A program made the translations under genes and the position numbers. Positions 24,301 through 36,224 of a DNA stretch of 64,000 bases are shown one piece after another. Under the pieces are notes generated by a model. That model was not told the origin of the DNA and did not search any database. It was given only the letters and a program-made list of their open reading frames with translations. Every line of letters starts with the position of its first letter. Position 1 is the stretch's first letter. The DNA is taken from the NCBI GenBank assembly GCA_023014485.1, contig JAJOZX010009054.1:1-64000 (forward strand), given 5' to 3'. This DNA comes from Bathynomus jamesi (Eukaryota > Arthropoda > Malacostraca > Isopoda > Cirolanidae).

Positions 24301-25545
24301 ACTTGTTTAAATTTTTTCAGTCCATATGCCTTTTGAGTATCTAATTTTTGTTTTTTAACTGGACTCTCTCCCATTCCATTTAATGAACTATTCAGGGTCA
24401 CTAATTCAAAATTTACTCTTAGAGACACTGAACTTGAGCCTGACCCTGATGATACAAGTTAAAGTGGTCTTTCAGATATGACAGAGCCAAAGGGATGAGA
24501 TGAGTCACCTGTCTGAATTTTCAGTATTTTCTTTTAATATTTTATCAACAAGAATTCTGCACCAATTACATAGTCTATGATTTGCAGTTAATTAAAGATC
24601 AGGCCACTTAACGATTATTTCAGGTGGAACTACTCTTAGTCGGTTAGTTCACCATTTCCCTTGATGCTCATTGAAAGGATCAGCACATTTTCTTTTTAAA
24701 TTAAGCGAATCCATTTCAAAATTTCCTAATTGAAATAGAATAGGTACCTGGCTAGGAATTTCTGAATATATTACATACAGATGATTTATTTCATAGTTTC
24801 CTAAAAGATCTGATAAAAAGAAAAAAGTACACGTACACATAACAGTTATTTGTACTAGGAGTTAATGTTTGCATACAAATAACAGATACAAAAATAGGTA
24901 TACCTAATAGGACGCGTCAAATTTACAGCTCTCAATTAGTTCTTTTATTTGTCATGTAGCGCTATACTTTCAAAAAAAAGTTACTCCACATCATTCCATA
25001 GGAATAGTAATGATTTTTCATTTTCTGTCATTTTTTTTATATTTTTTTTTAAATTTGTCACACAAAGTGCTATATTTTCTAAAGTATTTGCCAGAGAATA
25101 ATGAAATTTTTACATAATATTGTGCTTGGATAGAGGTATCTTGGGAAAAAAATTTAAAAAATCTGAAACAATTTTTTTTTTATTCAAGTTCAAATATTTC
25201 CAACTTCTATAACGTTTTTGTGAATCATTTATGCGATATATTTCAAGATAGACAAAAGATTCTACTCAAGATTCTACTCCTTTCAAGCTTTAAAATGACA
25301 CCAAAATGAAGTAAATTGGTCCAGTAGAAGCCTAGATATGGCAATTTAGATATATTAATTTTTGAAAACATCTGGTCAAAAGGTCAACTTTCGTGACCTC
25401 ATATCTCAGCACCCTGAGGTCACAGAGGTCTGAAATTTTGGGTATCTACATTTCTCATAAGGGTCCTTAAGTGTACTAAGTATAAACAAAATCAGAGATT
25501 GGTGCTGAAGTCAAAAGATTTATTTTTACTCAATTGAAGGCCCTC
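21318..25545 (-). mobile_element. S-family DNA transposon copy S-a
   Basis: It starts at 21318 with GGGTCATTCCATG, interrupting L3. Long inverted repeats pair 21345-21775 with 24885-25310, for example GTCATTTTAAAGCTTGAAA at 21358 against its complement at 25280. The outer right end is uncertain: the right arm carries an extra 200 bp or so that the left arm lacks. The transposase is on the minus strand between the arms. Confidence 0.75.
22119..24840 (-). pseudogene. S-a transposase (DDE-like), broken
   Basis: Read from 24840 downwards. LNLKRKCADPF...H and NHRLCNWCRIL form a probable N-terminal zinc site. GESPVKKQKL with a Lys-rich stretch follows (about 24360). GIEDSVKNFY and MPGKKDFVSV lie near 23950, SLRPKQCVIAGGSGTHTVCVCVIHQN near 23750, and CCLMERNLCGD near 23590. 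The presumed catalytic part is VCDFSENYS (about 23090), YFSDGCAAQYKN (about 22840), and WNFFTTSHGKGPCDGLGG (about 22730). A C-terminal FVAIDYDDHWWLSYVLE block sits near 22370. Conserved Asp in DFSENY, FSDG and CDG would suit a DDD/DDE nuclease. Stops and frame changes, some perhaps introns, break it. Confidence 0.65.
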
Positions 25546-26321
25546 TATGTGCTCCTCACTGGTGGCTCAATCTCCCTTCTCAGCAATTAACAGCAGCTGC
25601 CATGACCCCATTAACAGAGTATCCAGTAGGTAAGTAATGCAAACACATTCTTACAAAAAATACTTGCTGGCATCGCATCCCCATTTCAACATTACATTTC
25701 ATTTGGAGAACATGAAACCAGTGGGGCCTATTGAGATTATCCAAGTCATGAGCTCTTAAAAAAAAATTTACAAACTCTTTCATTCATGAAAATGTCCACA
25801 TTTTTCTTAAAATGTACTAATGAGCAACTGTTTACCATATCATGTAGCAAGTCATTCCAAAAATTTACTACTATGACTGAAAAAGTGTTTTTGTAGATCA
25901 AGTCTACAAGTTTGTTTTCTAATTTTCTTATTATGCCCATCCCATGAGTTATCCCATCAGCCTCTTGTGAGAAAAAGTGGTGTATATATATCTAAATTGT
26001 CCAAACCTGAAAACATTTTGAACATCTTTATCATATCTCCCCTCATACAACATCTCTCAAAACTAAACACATCTTGTTCCTTTAATCTTTCCCTGTATTC
26101 CACTTTTTAAATTAGGGATAAGCTTGGTTACCCTACATTGCACACCTTCAAGCATATCAATATCATGTCTAAGGTGAGGGGACCAAGCTTGAATACAGTA
26201 TTTTATGCAAGGCCTAACTTAAGAATTATATAATTTACAGACAACTTCCTTACTCTTGTAACTGACATTCCTCATAATAATACCTAATATTTTATTTGCC
26301 TTATTTCTAGCCTCCAAGCAT

Positions 26322-26386
26322 TGCTTAGACAGGAAAAAGATCTTGGTATTATAGTTAGTGGTGGTCTAAAATTTTCAAACATCTAA
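26322..26386 (+). other. Micro-inversion inside L4 (about 60 bp)
   Basis: Within minus-strand L4, the + strand here reads RQEKDLGIIVSGGLKFSN, precisely the conserved EKDLG block expected at this point of the minus-strand protein (just after the FGRNN..Y segment and before KQCLEARNKANK). Flanking L4 sequence on both sides reads on the minus strand. TTAGAC/GTCTAA inverted hexamers lie at or near the ends. Confidence 0.8.
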
Positions 26387-27098
26387 CCAGTTCCCTTGCA
26401 TCTCATACCTAAAGTTTTCATTATTTCTACCAAAATGGATGACTGTTTTTTAAGCATTGAATTCTATCTGCCATTTATGAGTCCAAGCAACAAATCTATC
26501 AAGATCTTTTTGCAGTTTATAAGAATTTTCTATATTTGTAACTGGGTCAACTACTTTGGTATCTGCAAATTTAAAAATTTTATTACCTACTCCCTTCTCC
26601 AAGTCATTTAGATATAAAATAATGAGTAATGAACCAAAAACTGATCCCTGTGGTACTCCACTTTTCACTTTCTGCCACCCAGATTCATGACCATTTAGAA
26701 TTACTCTGTTCTCTGTCTTCTAACCATTTTTCTACCCAATTTATTGGCTTGAAGAGCTTTTAATTTATATAGAAGACTCCTATGTGAAGCCATGTCAAAT
26801 GCCTTACTAAAATCCAAATAAATAACATCTACATCATTTCCATTATCTACTTGATCAGTTACAAACTGTCAAAAGTCTAAGAGATTAGACAAACAAGACC
26901 TTCCTGATCTAAATCCATATTGTGAATTTGAAATAAGATTAAAATTTTCCAAGTGATCTTGAATATTATTCTTTATAATTCTTCCTAGTATCTTTCCAAC
27001 CAATGATGTTAAACTAATAGGCCTATAATTTCCAACCTCCTCCTTACTACCCTTTTTGTAAATGGGTACTACACATTTGCTTTTTTCCATTCATCTGG

Positions 27099-27439
27099 TA
27101 CAGGAATACCTCAAAATTCGTCATTTCGCAGATTCGTCGTCAATCTTTTACTACCTATAGTTTCACAATCCATCTTCCATATTTGCAGATTCATCATTTT
27201 TTGAAAAAATATGAAAAAAAATTATTGAAATTGATGAAATTCAACCATTTACCAATGCAATATACATTATATTTTGCCAAAAAATTAGTAGAATTTCATT
27301 AATTAATCTGTTTATTAACATAATATAGTAAAATGTTTTCTCATTAAAACATGTTATAATCTATCTCAAATTTTGTCATTTTGTATTTCATCGTGTTATT
27401 CTAGAATGAATTAATGACAAATTTCAAGGTATTCCTGTA
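27099..27439. mobile_element. pogo/Tigger-like MITE with TA duplication
   Basis: Element 27101-27437: left end CAGGAATACCTCAAAATTCG, right end on the complement CAGGAATACCTTGAAATTTG. It is flanked by TA (27099-27100, 27438-27439). The interior is AT-rich with no coding. The terminus resembles the Tigger end at 37000 (CAGGTAAACCTCGATTTACG). Confidence 0.85.
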
Positions 27440-28288
27440 CTTCTGCATAATTAATAGACCTAGTAAATGAAATAGTTAGTGCCTGAAATAAGCTTTCCTC
27501 CCCTTCTCTGAGAATCCTAACATATATATATTATCAGGTCCAGCAGCTTTGTTTGACTTCAGTGTATGAATCACTTGCCTAACACCATCCTTCCTTATAT
27601 GAATATGATCAAGAATTATTTTAATTCTTTAAAGTCTATAAATTCAGGCAAAGTTATTTAAATTTTCTTCAGTAAAGACAGAGCTAAAATAATCATTAAA
27701 AATACCAATATCATCCTGATCATCCTCAAACATCCCATTATGTTCTATTGGGCCAATTCCTCTCATGCTTTTTATTATTTTTAATCATTTTAGCTATTTT
27801 CCTATTCCACCTCAATGGTTTCCTAATCTTGTTATTCCTAACACTTCTGAAAGGAATACACCTACATTGTACATCCTCTAAAGTTTCTTTGAATCTACAC
27901 CACATCTCAATAGCATTTTTATTGGCAAATTCATTATCCCATTTTATTGAGCCTAACAACTCCTGAAATTTACTATAGTCAGCCTTTGAGAAGCAAGGGA
28001 GTAGATGGTCATTGTTAACTAGATCGCTATTTAATTCACTCTTAAAACGTATGATCAAATGGTCACTATTCGCTAATGACTCTCCTACTGCAAATTCCCT
28101 AAGCAGCTCATGATCATTGGAAAGAACCAGATCTAAGATTGCTTGATCCCTAGTTGGTTTGTCTACAAATTGTGAGAAAATCATTATAACAGTCAGTGAA
28201 GTTACCTTCCCTATTATTTCTTTCTAAAAGTCTCCAGTCTACATGAGGCAGGTTGAAATCTCCCACAATTAATGTTCTAGCACTACAA

Positions 28289-30455
28289 CCTTTATTTCTT
28301 GAACCACACAATCATCAACAAACAGAAACATTCAGGGAATTCATAACAACACTAAACCACTCCACAGATAGATACAGGCTATACAAGACTATAAACAGCA
28401 TTACCCACTCTAACAGCGGCATTCACACCTCACACGCGGCTATCTGTCGCAGCCAAAATAATATCCCAACATACACACAACAAGCTAACATTCTAGTTAA
28501 TCACTACGCAAAGATAAGTCACTTAAACAGAGACAACCAGAAACATGCAGACAGACAAACAGCCAGACACAAGAAAACCTACAGACTCGACATGACCATT
28601 ACACCCTTCAATACAGACCAGACCACCAAGATCATCAAAAACATTAAAAATTCGAAGGCTACTGGACCAGACAACATATCTAACATACACCTTAAACACT
28701 TGGGCCCACAAGGAATATTAGCTCTCACAAATATCAGCACATATTCATACCAACACTGTATTATTCCCGACATATGGAAACAAGGTAAAATTATTACACT
28801 ACTCAAACCAAACAAAAATCCAACAGAACCAGCTTCCTATAGACCCATTACTTTACTATGCACACCTTCCAAAGTAACAGAAAGACTAATCTTACAAATC
28901 ACCAACCCACACATACCACTATCGCCTACTCAACATGGATTCAGACCTCACCACTCAACCATGACATTACTCACTAACCTCACGCAGCACATCATGGATG
29001 GCATCAACTCCAGAAGACCAGCTCAACGTACACTATTAGCAATAATAGACATTAGTAAAGCATTTGATACTATCCCACGCTTCCCTCTCATAAACAAAAT
29101 ACTCAACACAAACATGCACAATAACACCAAAAGGTGGCTGAGCAACTATCTCTCAGGAAGATACTCACATGTCACATTTAATGGCAAGTCATCCAAAACA
29201 AGCTTTTTCCGAACGGGGTCCCTCAAGGCTCTGTTCTCTCACCAACACTCTTCAACTTATACATGCATGACATTCCAACACCCATAGATAACAAGCTTAC
29301 CTTATCATCATATGCAGATGATATCACTCTAACATCCACCCACAACAACATCGACACCGCTACAAATAACCTACAAACATACATAAACAGTATACAAGAC
29401 TGGCTCACACACAATAGACTCAAAGTAGCGCCCACAAAATCAACCATCACCTTGCTTACAAGCAACACAAAAGAACACCAGGTAATTCCACAGCTTACAC
29501 TAAACAACATCAACATTCCACACACTCACAGAACCAAAATACTTGGTGTCACATACAACACATCATTATCTTTTGCAAACCACATTCAGGACATTAAAAC
29601 CAAATGTACGTCAAGACTTAACACGCTTAGGGTACTAACAGGCACAAACTTTGGACACCAGCAGGAAACAACATCACTCATATACAAACAATATATTCGC
29701 TCAGTTATGGACTATGCTAGCCCATGCTGGGCACCCATTATCTCAAACACACACATAAACACCTTACAAACAATACAAAACAACGCACTTCGTATCATTA
29801 CAGGATGCACTCAAACATCACCAATAGAACACCTGCACACAGAAACAAAAATACTAAAAGTTAGGGAACATTTAGACATGAGGGGAACACAATTCATGGC
29901 AGCAGCAACAACTAACCCACAACACCCTTGCCACTACATGTACAATCATGCACCAACACCTCGCACCATTAAGGTAACACCAGAGATATTATAACGAAAT
30001 ACTCCATTCCATACCACGCCCCACAGACATCACACAGTACAGAAAACACACACACACACACATCTAACCCACAAAGCACTGACACGACTCAGTCCGAATG
30101 TGGTCCTAGGTGCGAAGCCGCCACCCATTAACAGGTCAGAGATCAGCCTGAGCAGATCAGATCGAGTTAACTTAGCATGATTCCGATGTGGACATCACCC
30201 AAACTTACGGACATATAAACACAGACTAGACAACTCCATAGACAACACCTGCCACCTGTGCCAACACACACCACAAACAATTGAACACATTATGATGGAC
30301 TGTACCGCTCTAGCACAACAATGAACACAACACAACATCACTAGTGCGCTGAACCTCTGGTCCACTCCGGAGAGGGCGATCGGTTACCTGCGTGCCGCCG
30401 GCTTGCTCGATCAGGGTGGGCTGATCGGCTAAACAACAACAACAACAACAACCTG
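28289..30455 (+). mobile_element. LINE L5 (jockey/I-like), inserted in L4
   Basis: A 5'-truncated + strand LINE lying between two parts of the L4 endonuclease, and ending in a CAA trinucleotide run (about 30433-30453) as many jockey/I-group elements do. L4 coding resumes on the minus strand immediately after it at 30456. The 5' junction is placed near 28289 by loss of L4 coding sense. Confidence 0.82.
28300..30325 (+). pseudogene. L5 reverse transcriptase with C-terminal zinc knuckle
   Basis: No endonuclease remains. RT motifs are NSKATGPDNI near 28650, GKIITLLKPNKNP near 28785, SYRPITLLC (28830), TQHGFRPHHSTMTLL (28930), AIIDISKAFDTIPR (29040), GVPQGSVLSPTLFNLYMHDI reached by a frame change at about 29212, and the catalytic SSYADDITL near 29308. 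A thumb/connection part (KILGVTYN, YIRSVMDYASPCWAP) extends to 29994. After stops, LRTYKHRL and CHLCQHTPQTIEHIMMDC (30246-30305, a C-x2-C-x8-H-x4-C knuckle) end the protein. The alphabet is rich in Thr, His and Asn, from ACA/CAC-heavy codons, unlike L1-L4. Confidence 0.82.
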
Positions 30456-30544
30456 TGTTTGGTTTGGAGGTCTGTAAAATGCACCTATCCAAATATACTC
30501 TTTGCCTGAAACACAAATATCAACCCAAATTGATTCTACCCTAT
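30456..30544 (-). pseudogene. Upstream scrap of L4 endonuclease
   Basis: The minus strand reads VESIWVDI...YIWIGAFYRPPNQT, the endonuclease segment that normally precedes VGDFN. It is the 5'-ward continuation of L4, separated from it by L5 and cut on its other side by the S-type terminus at 30545. Confidence 0.8.
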
Positions 30545-31034
30545 GGGTAATTCCAGGACAGATCATGCAGTGCTTAACACCACACCCCTTCCAATTTTCC
30601 TATAATTTGTTGTATAGCATTGTCTATACCAAAAAAACCCAAAATTTTAAGTTTCAAATTGATCGGACTTATGATTCAAAAGTTATGGCCCTTCCAACTT
30701 TGGGGGTTCTCAGGGACCCCCAAATTTCAAATTACCCTATTTTAGCCCCTAATTGAGATAGAAGAATGATTCAAATTGCATTTGAAAGGTAATTTGTCAT
30801 TAATATTAAATGATTATAGACATGGATAGCAGCTCAGTTGAGGAGTAAAAAAGTTTTGACAATTTGTATTATTAAAATGGGTTTTACCCCACCTCACTTT
30901 AATAGATTTTTAAAAAATTTTCATATCAGATTAAGCTCAAACTCTATCTGTATAAGTGGCATTTAAGAAATTGTTGTGTATTTAGGTGTAAACTAGGTAT
31001 GTGTTTTGAGATTTGAATAGTGATAACTTCACTG
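30545..31034 (+). mobile_element. Left part of S-family copy S-e
   Basis: It begins GGGTAATTCCAGGACAG, nearly the same terminus as S-b at 31035, and directly abuts L4 coding. The remainder is non-coding arm sequence. A stretch near 30820-30875 is weakly inverted-repeat to 36230-36330, on the far side of S-b, supporting the view that S-b inserted into an older S element. Confidence 0.55.
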
Positions 31035-31805
31035 GGTAATTCCAGGACAAAGAGACAAATGAAAGTGCCAAATGTACACTCCTCCATCTCCAAAATTATG
31101 AAACTTGGTGTGAGGGTTGGTTTTGGTCCAAATTACAAAAATCTGAATTTTTTTGAAAATTGGTCAAGTTAGTCAAATTTTATGGCTTCACCAAATTTTG
31201 GTCAAATGAAAAAACCAACAATTTTCAAACATAAATATCTCAGCTGCTAATTGTGGTAGTGTAGTGTCTTAAATGATAAAATATGTGAAATTAACTGTAG
31301 TTTCTAAATATGTATCATTTTTTTAGGGTAACAAATAAAATTATAATTTTTTGGAAAAAATGCCTTTTTTTTTTGCGATTTGGCAGCAAAGATATCATTT
31401 TTCAAAAAAAGACCAAGAATAAAAAATGTTTATTTGATGTATGTACACCATAATAAGTAACAAAAAGTCAGCTTATAGTTTATTATAAGGCTCAAAACTG
31501 AGTTTGAAATCAAGTAATAAAAAAATTTTTCAGACAACGAAGATTTATTACAGACTTGTTGGTCCAAAAAAAGACAATTTTCAAATCATATAAAAAATAC
31601 ATGTAGATAAACCAAAGGAGAAAAAATCTTTTAAAATATATGTACAATGTACATACATAACCTCTTATATTTAGGGACAGAATATATTGACAATAATAAT
31701 GTTTAATTTATAAAGCGCTTATCAGAGTATAAAATACTCTTCCTAATACTACACGTACACAAGTCTTTGAGAATGAATTAAGAGACAGTATTCTCATCCA
31801 GTGAA

Positions 31806-32757
31806 TCCAAATTTTAGACACTAAAAATTAGTCACCCCTCTCAGAATGTACCTAATAACGTGTGACGGCGCCTCTGGCCTTGATAACCGCACGAATCCGG
31901 CGAGTTTAGTATGCGGAGGTACGCCTGCTGGTTCAAATTCTTCGTCACTGGAACGAGAGGGCCCATTTCGTGGTACGAAAAACATCCCCAGAACATCACG
32001 GAACCACCTCCAGCCTGAACAACACCTTCGACGCATTCAGGATTAAAGGCTTCATTGGACCTGCGATGTACTCGTCGCCTCCCATCATTGGAGAACAAAC
32101 AAAAACGGGACTCATCGGACCAAATTACACGTTTCCAATCTGCCGCAGTCCAGTTTTTGTGCATCTGAGCCCATTTATAACGTGCCAAGTTGTGACTTGC
32201 TGTTAACAGCGGCCTCTTCCGTGGTACCCTGCTCCAGATGTCCATCGCATGCAGTTCTCGTCGCAATGTCCGTTCGGAAATTGGTCGCTGGAGAACCTCA
32301 TTGGTTTCTTGGAGCAATTGTTCTCTGGTTTGAAAACGATTTGCAGTTACTAGACGAGAAACATGGCGGCAGCCCCTATTGTCGAGAAGTTTTCCGGCCA
32401 CAGTTACGCCATCAATTTTCAGTTGATTGCGAACTACACCACTCTTTGTAAACTCGCTGGACAGTACGCGTTGACACACCAACAAATTGGGCTACTTCAG
32501 ACATTTTGTGTCCGTGGGCTCTGCCAAACATGATGGCTCCTTTTTGCCACTGAGTAACGTCTGCCTCACGACCCATTTTGCAGACTATATCCAACACACA
32601 CTTTGTTCTTCACCACCTCACGAAACAAATCTGATCCTGTGTGCTACGTCACTGCTACTTGTCACTTACCAATGCTACATCAGCGCCCTCTGTGTGACCT
32701 TGAACTTCCTACTATCGGTGCTAGTAGGGGTGACTAATTTTTTGTCCGGTGTGCTTA
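31806..32757 (-). mobile_element. Tc1-like transposon remnant, internally deleted
   Basis: The ends are inverted (AAAATTAGTCACCCCT at 31824-31839; its complement at about 32726-32741). The minus strand encodes a Tc1-type N-terminus, GHKMSEVAQFVGVSTRTVQR (paired helix-turn-helix, about 32510), then RVPRKRPLLT (32230), VIWSDESRF (first catalytic Asp, 32120), GGGSVMFWGCFS (31995), and a C-terminal RAVIKARGAVTRY-stop (about 31875). The segment with the second Asp and third acidic residue is missing, and the frame changes twice. It sits inside S-b. Confidence 0.85.
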
Positions 32758-33022
32758 TAATAATAAGAAAAAAGAATTTGAAAAGATTTTTATAACTATT
32801 AAGTAGATACACAAATCTTAGATAAAAATTTTAGAAATATTATATAGACAATCTTTAATAGTATACATTTGATAGAATTTATTTTATCTTCTTTGAAAAG
32901 TTATTTAATTCTTGAAGCGGAAAAATGTATTGTATTCTTGTTCCTCCTCATAAACTTGCTTCAATACTCCCAAATATATTTTCTGTTGGAACGTGACAAT
33001 CATCATCTTGTGCAGGAAAAAC

Positions 33023-35662
33023 CTATGAGGGACATACGCCCGAAGGATGGAGAAATTTTATCAGAAAATCATCATATTCACAGTCAAAGGACTGGACTAA
33101 TCCAAGCCATAGTTTATTTTCATACATACAACCCACAAAAGAGCCTGTTTCAATTTCGCGTTGAGAGACAGTATTATGTTCTTGATCCAAAGCAGAAACT
33201 CTAATGAGCTCTCTTATTTCGACTGACTGTGCACTCTGAGAGAGTGGATAAACCTTCAACAAATTCTTGGAAATTGGGACAAAGCAATGTAATTGTTGAG
33301 TACCTTTGATAGAAGTAATAGGTTCACTCAGACGTTTTTGCAAAGAAAGCTCTACATCTACAACTTCTGCCTCAGAGACGTAAAAAAAGTCAATAGCGGT
33401 TAGGAATTCTTGAGAGCAGAAATTGTAGAAGTCCTCAGCTGTTAAGATTTGATGGTCGAGAGGCCATCATAAGCTTTCTCTGGCAACTGCTCTTTTTACC
33501 GTTCCACCAATACCGTTGCAGGCATTCTTCCCGTGGGATGTCGTGAAAAAATTCCACTCAGCATGAATTTTGAAGTCTTCGAAATGATGGCATAAATTTA
33601 GAAAATTTGTTTTATTCTTATACTGAGCCGCGCATCCATCTGTGAAATAATGAATTTTAGTTAGGTTTGAATTTTGTTGTTGGATGCACAGGATTAATTT
33701 TTTGAGAAAACTATGAACCAGAATTGTATCATGCCTGCGACGGTTTGAAACGAAGCAGTAACTTTTGCAAATTAGTTTTCCTGCATTGTTTTTGGAATAA
33801 TAAATGAATGGGTGCACTGTACATTGCGAGTTCTCCCAATGAAACCCCTGGGCACAATCTTGTACGATGAATGAGAAGTTTTCTGCGAAATCACCCACCA
33901 AAACACCTTCATTTTCAGGCAGTTTCTTTTAGATTTTTGAAGTAACTCGACTGACATTTATTCGTGAAGTGGTGTCTTGTCAGTTGTGCAATTTTTTTGG
34001 TGAGCAATTCCACGTATTCCTCTGGAGTTTCGGTGATATCTTTTAACATACAGTGATTGACGGACACCCATTGTTTATATTTTATCTCTTCCATCGCCAT
34101 GAAGTCCAAACTTTCCAAATAATTTTTTATTCCAACCTCTCACGGGCATCTTTTGCATCGGTGCATCATACAATCTTCATTGTCCATGCCGCAGATGGAT
34201 AAAGATATTAATTTTTTGTAGTCTAAATCTTTAATGCCTAACGCTGATATTTGTAGTTTCAGATTTTGGTGATGCGTACATACGCAGACACTGAGTTCTG
34301 CTTTGTCCCGCAAGCATGCACCACGACGATCGAAGATGAGCAAAGGTACTAAAGCCTATTTTGGGATTTTCATCATTTTTTGCATATTCAGCATATAACT
34401 CTCAAGTTACACAATACCAGTCTTTTTTGTTTATTTTTTCACCCTCTTCATTTATTGCAAACTTATAATCTTTGATTTCTGGGCACATCCTACTATATTC
34501 GTCATTTTCATAAAACTCCTGAATGATTTTTTTCATTTCAGCTGTGACGACCTTCCCTTTCGTCATGTTTGGAATGTTAGGAAGAATCCCAAACTGTTTT
34601 TGAAGATTGCGGCTCTTACGCACCATATACTTTGTTGCTCCAAAGAAGTCAGCAGTTTTTTCAATGGGATAGGGATACAATGATAGTATTTGTAACCTAA
34701 GATTGCGATCGTTACTTGCTTGAAATTTCTCCTTTAATTCTTCCATAACCTTTTGATACCTGAAATAGTGTATTTCACATTAAGTTTAATTAGTATATTT
34801 TTAATTAAGCTTTTCATAAAATATATGTATATGTATTATATTGTCCGATTATAAAAATGTAAACAGATAAAACTTAATTTAGTATATACTTCGATGACTG
34901 TATTAAATTTAATTTAAAATGTCAAATTTCAATAACTATGTCCGAAAAGTAGTCTTGCCTCTCTAAATCATCTTCCAAACAACTTTTTTTTGGATGGACC
35001 AGCTTCAGAATAGTCAATAGGAGCCCCATAAGCAGCTTCAAAAGTTCGTTTAACCTTTTCCATTGTCAATCTGAATTTCATAGAAGCCTTTATCTGTTTT
35101 TGTCCCAGCTTCAATCCAGCTGTAAAACAAATTCATAAATTTAGGTTGCGTGAAATAATCAAATATCAAATACTTTGTATATATGTATTCAAGTGCTGAT
35201 GCTAATATTTAAAAACAGAAAACTACAAATTTGGCATTAAGAAACAAATGTCCTGAATGGAGTCTCTATTGTTTTATTACCTGTTTTAATAGGGCTTTCA
35301 TCAAATAAAGGTAAAATATTGTCGCTGAGCAAATCTTTATTGAATTGCCTGTCTTGAACGACAAATTCTTCCAATGGTGGTGGATTCGTGGAATCGCTAC
35401 TACTTCGCTCCATAGATTCATTAAGTATGTCTGGCTCAGGTATTGGTGCAGGTTCTGGCTCTCTGGATAAACGTTGAACATGTTCTAATACAATTGGCTT
35501 CTTTTTAATTGTGACATAGCAATTACTGCATAGTAATTGATTTTCTTCCAAAATTCCATAGCTTGCAGCTGCCATGGCAGAGTTTACTTTTTTGATGTTA
35601 CAGAAAATTCTTCTTGAATATTTTTTCATAGGATCGCAACAAAATTTTGTGTTTTGAGACAT
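33023..35662 (-). pseudogene. S-b transposase (DDE-like), probable introns
   Basis: Read from 35662: FCCDPMKKYSRRIF and LLCSNCYVTIKK (N-terminal zinc-like site), DESPIKTGNK near 35270. A second piece after an acceptor-like AG near 35120 gives MEKVKRTFEAAYGAP. A third begins after another AG near 34765 with YQKVMEELKEKF and a helix-turn-helix-like region, GILPNIPN, MCPEIKDYKF. Then CVCTHHQNLKLQ (34270), CMMHRCKRCP (34165), KQWVSVNH (34070), GDFAENFSFIVQDCAQGFHW (33880), YFTDGCAAQYKNKTNF (33640), WNFFTTSHGKNACNGIGGTVKR (33530) and a C-terminal domain to about 33023 with VGCMYENKLWLGLV. Stops and gaps show decay. Relative to S-c, the DGVGG Asp is Asn (CNG). Confidence 0.65.
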
Positions 35663-35881
35663 TTTAAGGGTTAAGTAAATTTACATATACTAGAAAATTA
35701 GGTATATACTGAAAATCTGGAAAGAAAGCAAAAAATTATTAAAATTTAGAGGATTTTTTTTTAGTCATTTTTTTCATAATAATCGTCGATAAGCTGACTT
35801 TTTATTACTTATTATGGTGTACATACATCAAATAAACATTTTTTATTCCTGGTCTTTTTTTCGAAAAATGATATCTTTGCT

Positions 35882-35922
<41 letters not shown>

Positions 35923-36224
35923 TTTTTGTTACCCTAAAAAAATGATACATATTTAGAAACTACAGTTAATTTTACATATTTTATCATTTAAGACTTACTA
36001 CACTACCACAATTAGGAGCTGAGATATTTATGTTTGAAAATTATTGTTTTTTTTCATTTGACCAAAATTTGGTCAAGCCATAAAATTTGACCAACTTGAC
36101 CAATTTTCAAAAAAATTCAGAAATTTGTAATTTTGACCTAAACCAACCCTCACACCGAGTTTCATGAATTTTGAAGAGGTTACCGTGTACTTCATTTGTC
36201 TATTTCTCGCAGAATTACCCCACT

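Larger units (their letters stand above)
25560..28288 (-). pseudogene. LINE L4 endonuclease-RT (minus), rearranged
   Basis: Read from 28288 downwards: LIVGDFNLPHVDW (about 28265), DKPTRDQAILDLVLSN (28160), ANSDHLIIRF (28075) close the endonuclease; KPLRWNRKIA near 27810 is the linker. RT motifs are VVPIYKKGSKEEVGNYRPISLTSLVG (27060), NSQYGFRSGRSCLSNLLDF (26920), VIYLDFSKAFD (26820), SGVPQGSV.G (26665), YLNDLE (26615), FAD.K (26570; one Asp lost). The C-terminal domain follows: ARNKANKILG (26305), AWSPHLRHDID (26190), FWNDLLHDMVNSCSL (25860). A 3' untranslated piece runs to about 25560. It carries a MITE, a micro-inversion and, upstream, a whole second LINE. Confidence 0.85.
31031..36224 (-). 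mobile_element. S-family DNA transposon copy S-b, 4-bp duplication
   Basis: Element 31035-36220. The termini are GGGTAATTCC and, on the complement of the right end, GGGTAATTCT. The flanks carry an exact CACT duplication (31031-31034, 36221-36224). Long inverted repeats of about 440 bp pair 31035-31480 with 35780-36220, despite a 39-nt poly(A) expansion at 35884-35922. A 4-bp duplication and very long arms fit the Sola superfamily best among those I know; that assignment is tentative. Confidence 0.85.

Noticed and set aside
31690..31790. Distinct repeat with TTTATAAAGCGCTT
   Set aside because: Resembles a phrase common in marine invertebrate DNA but I could not define ends or copies within the window.
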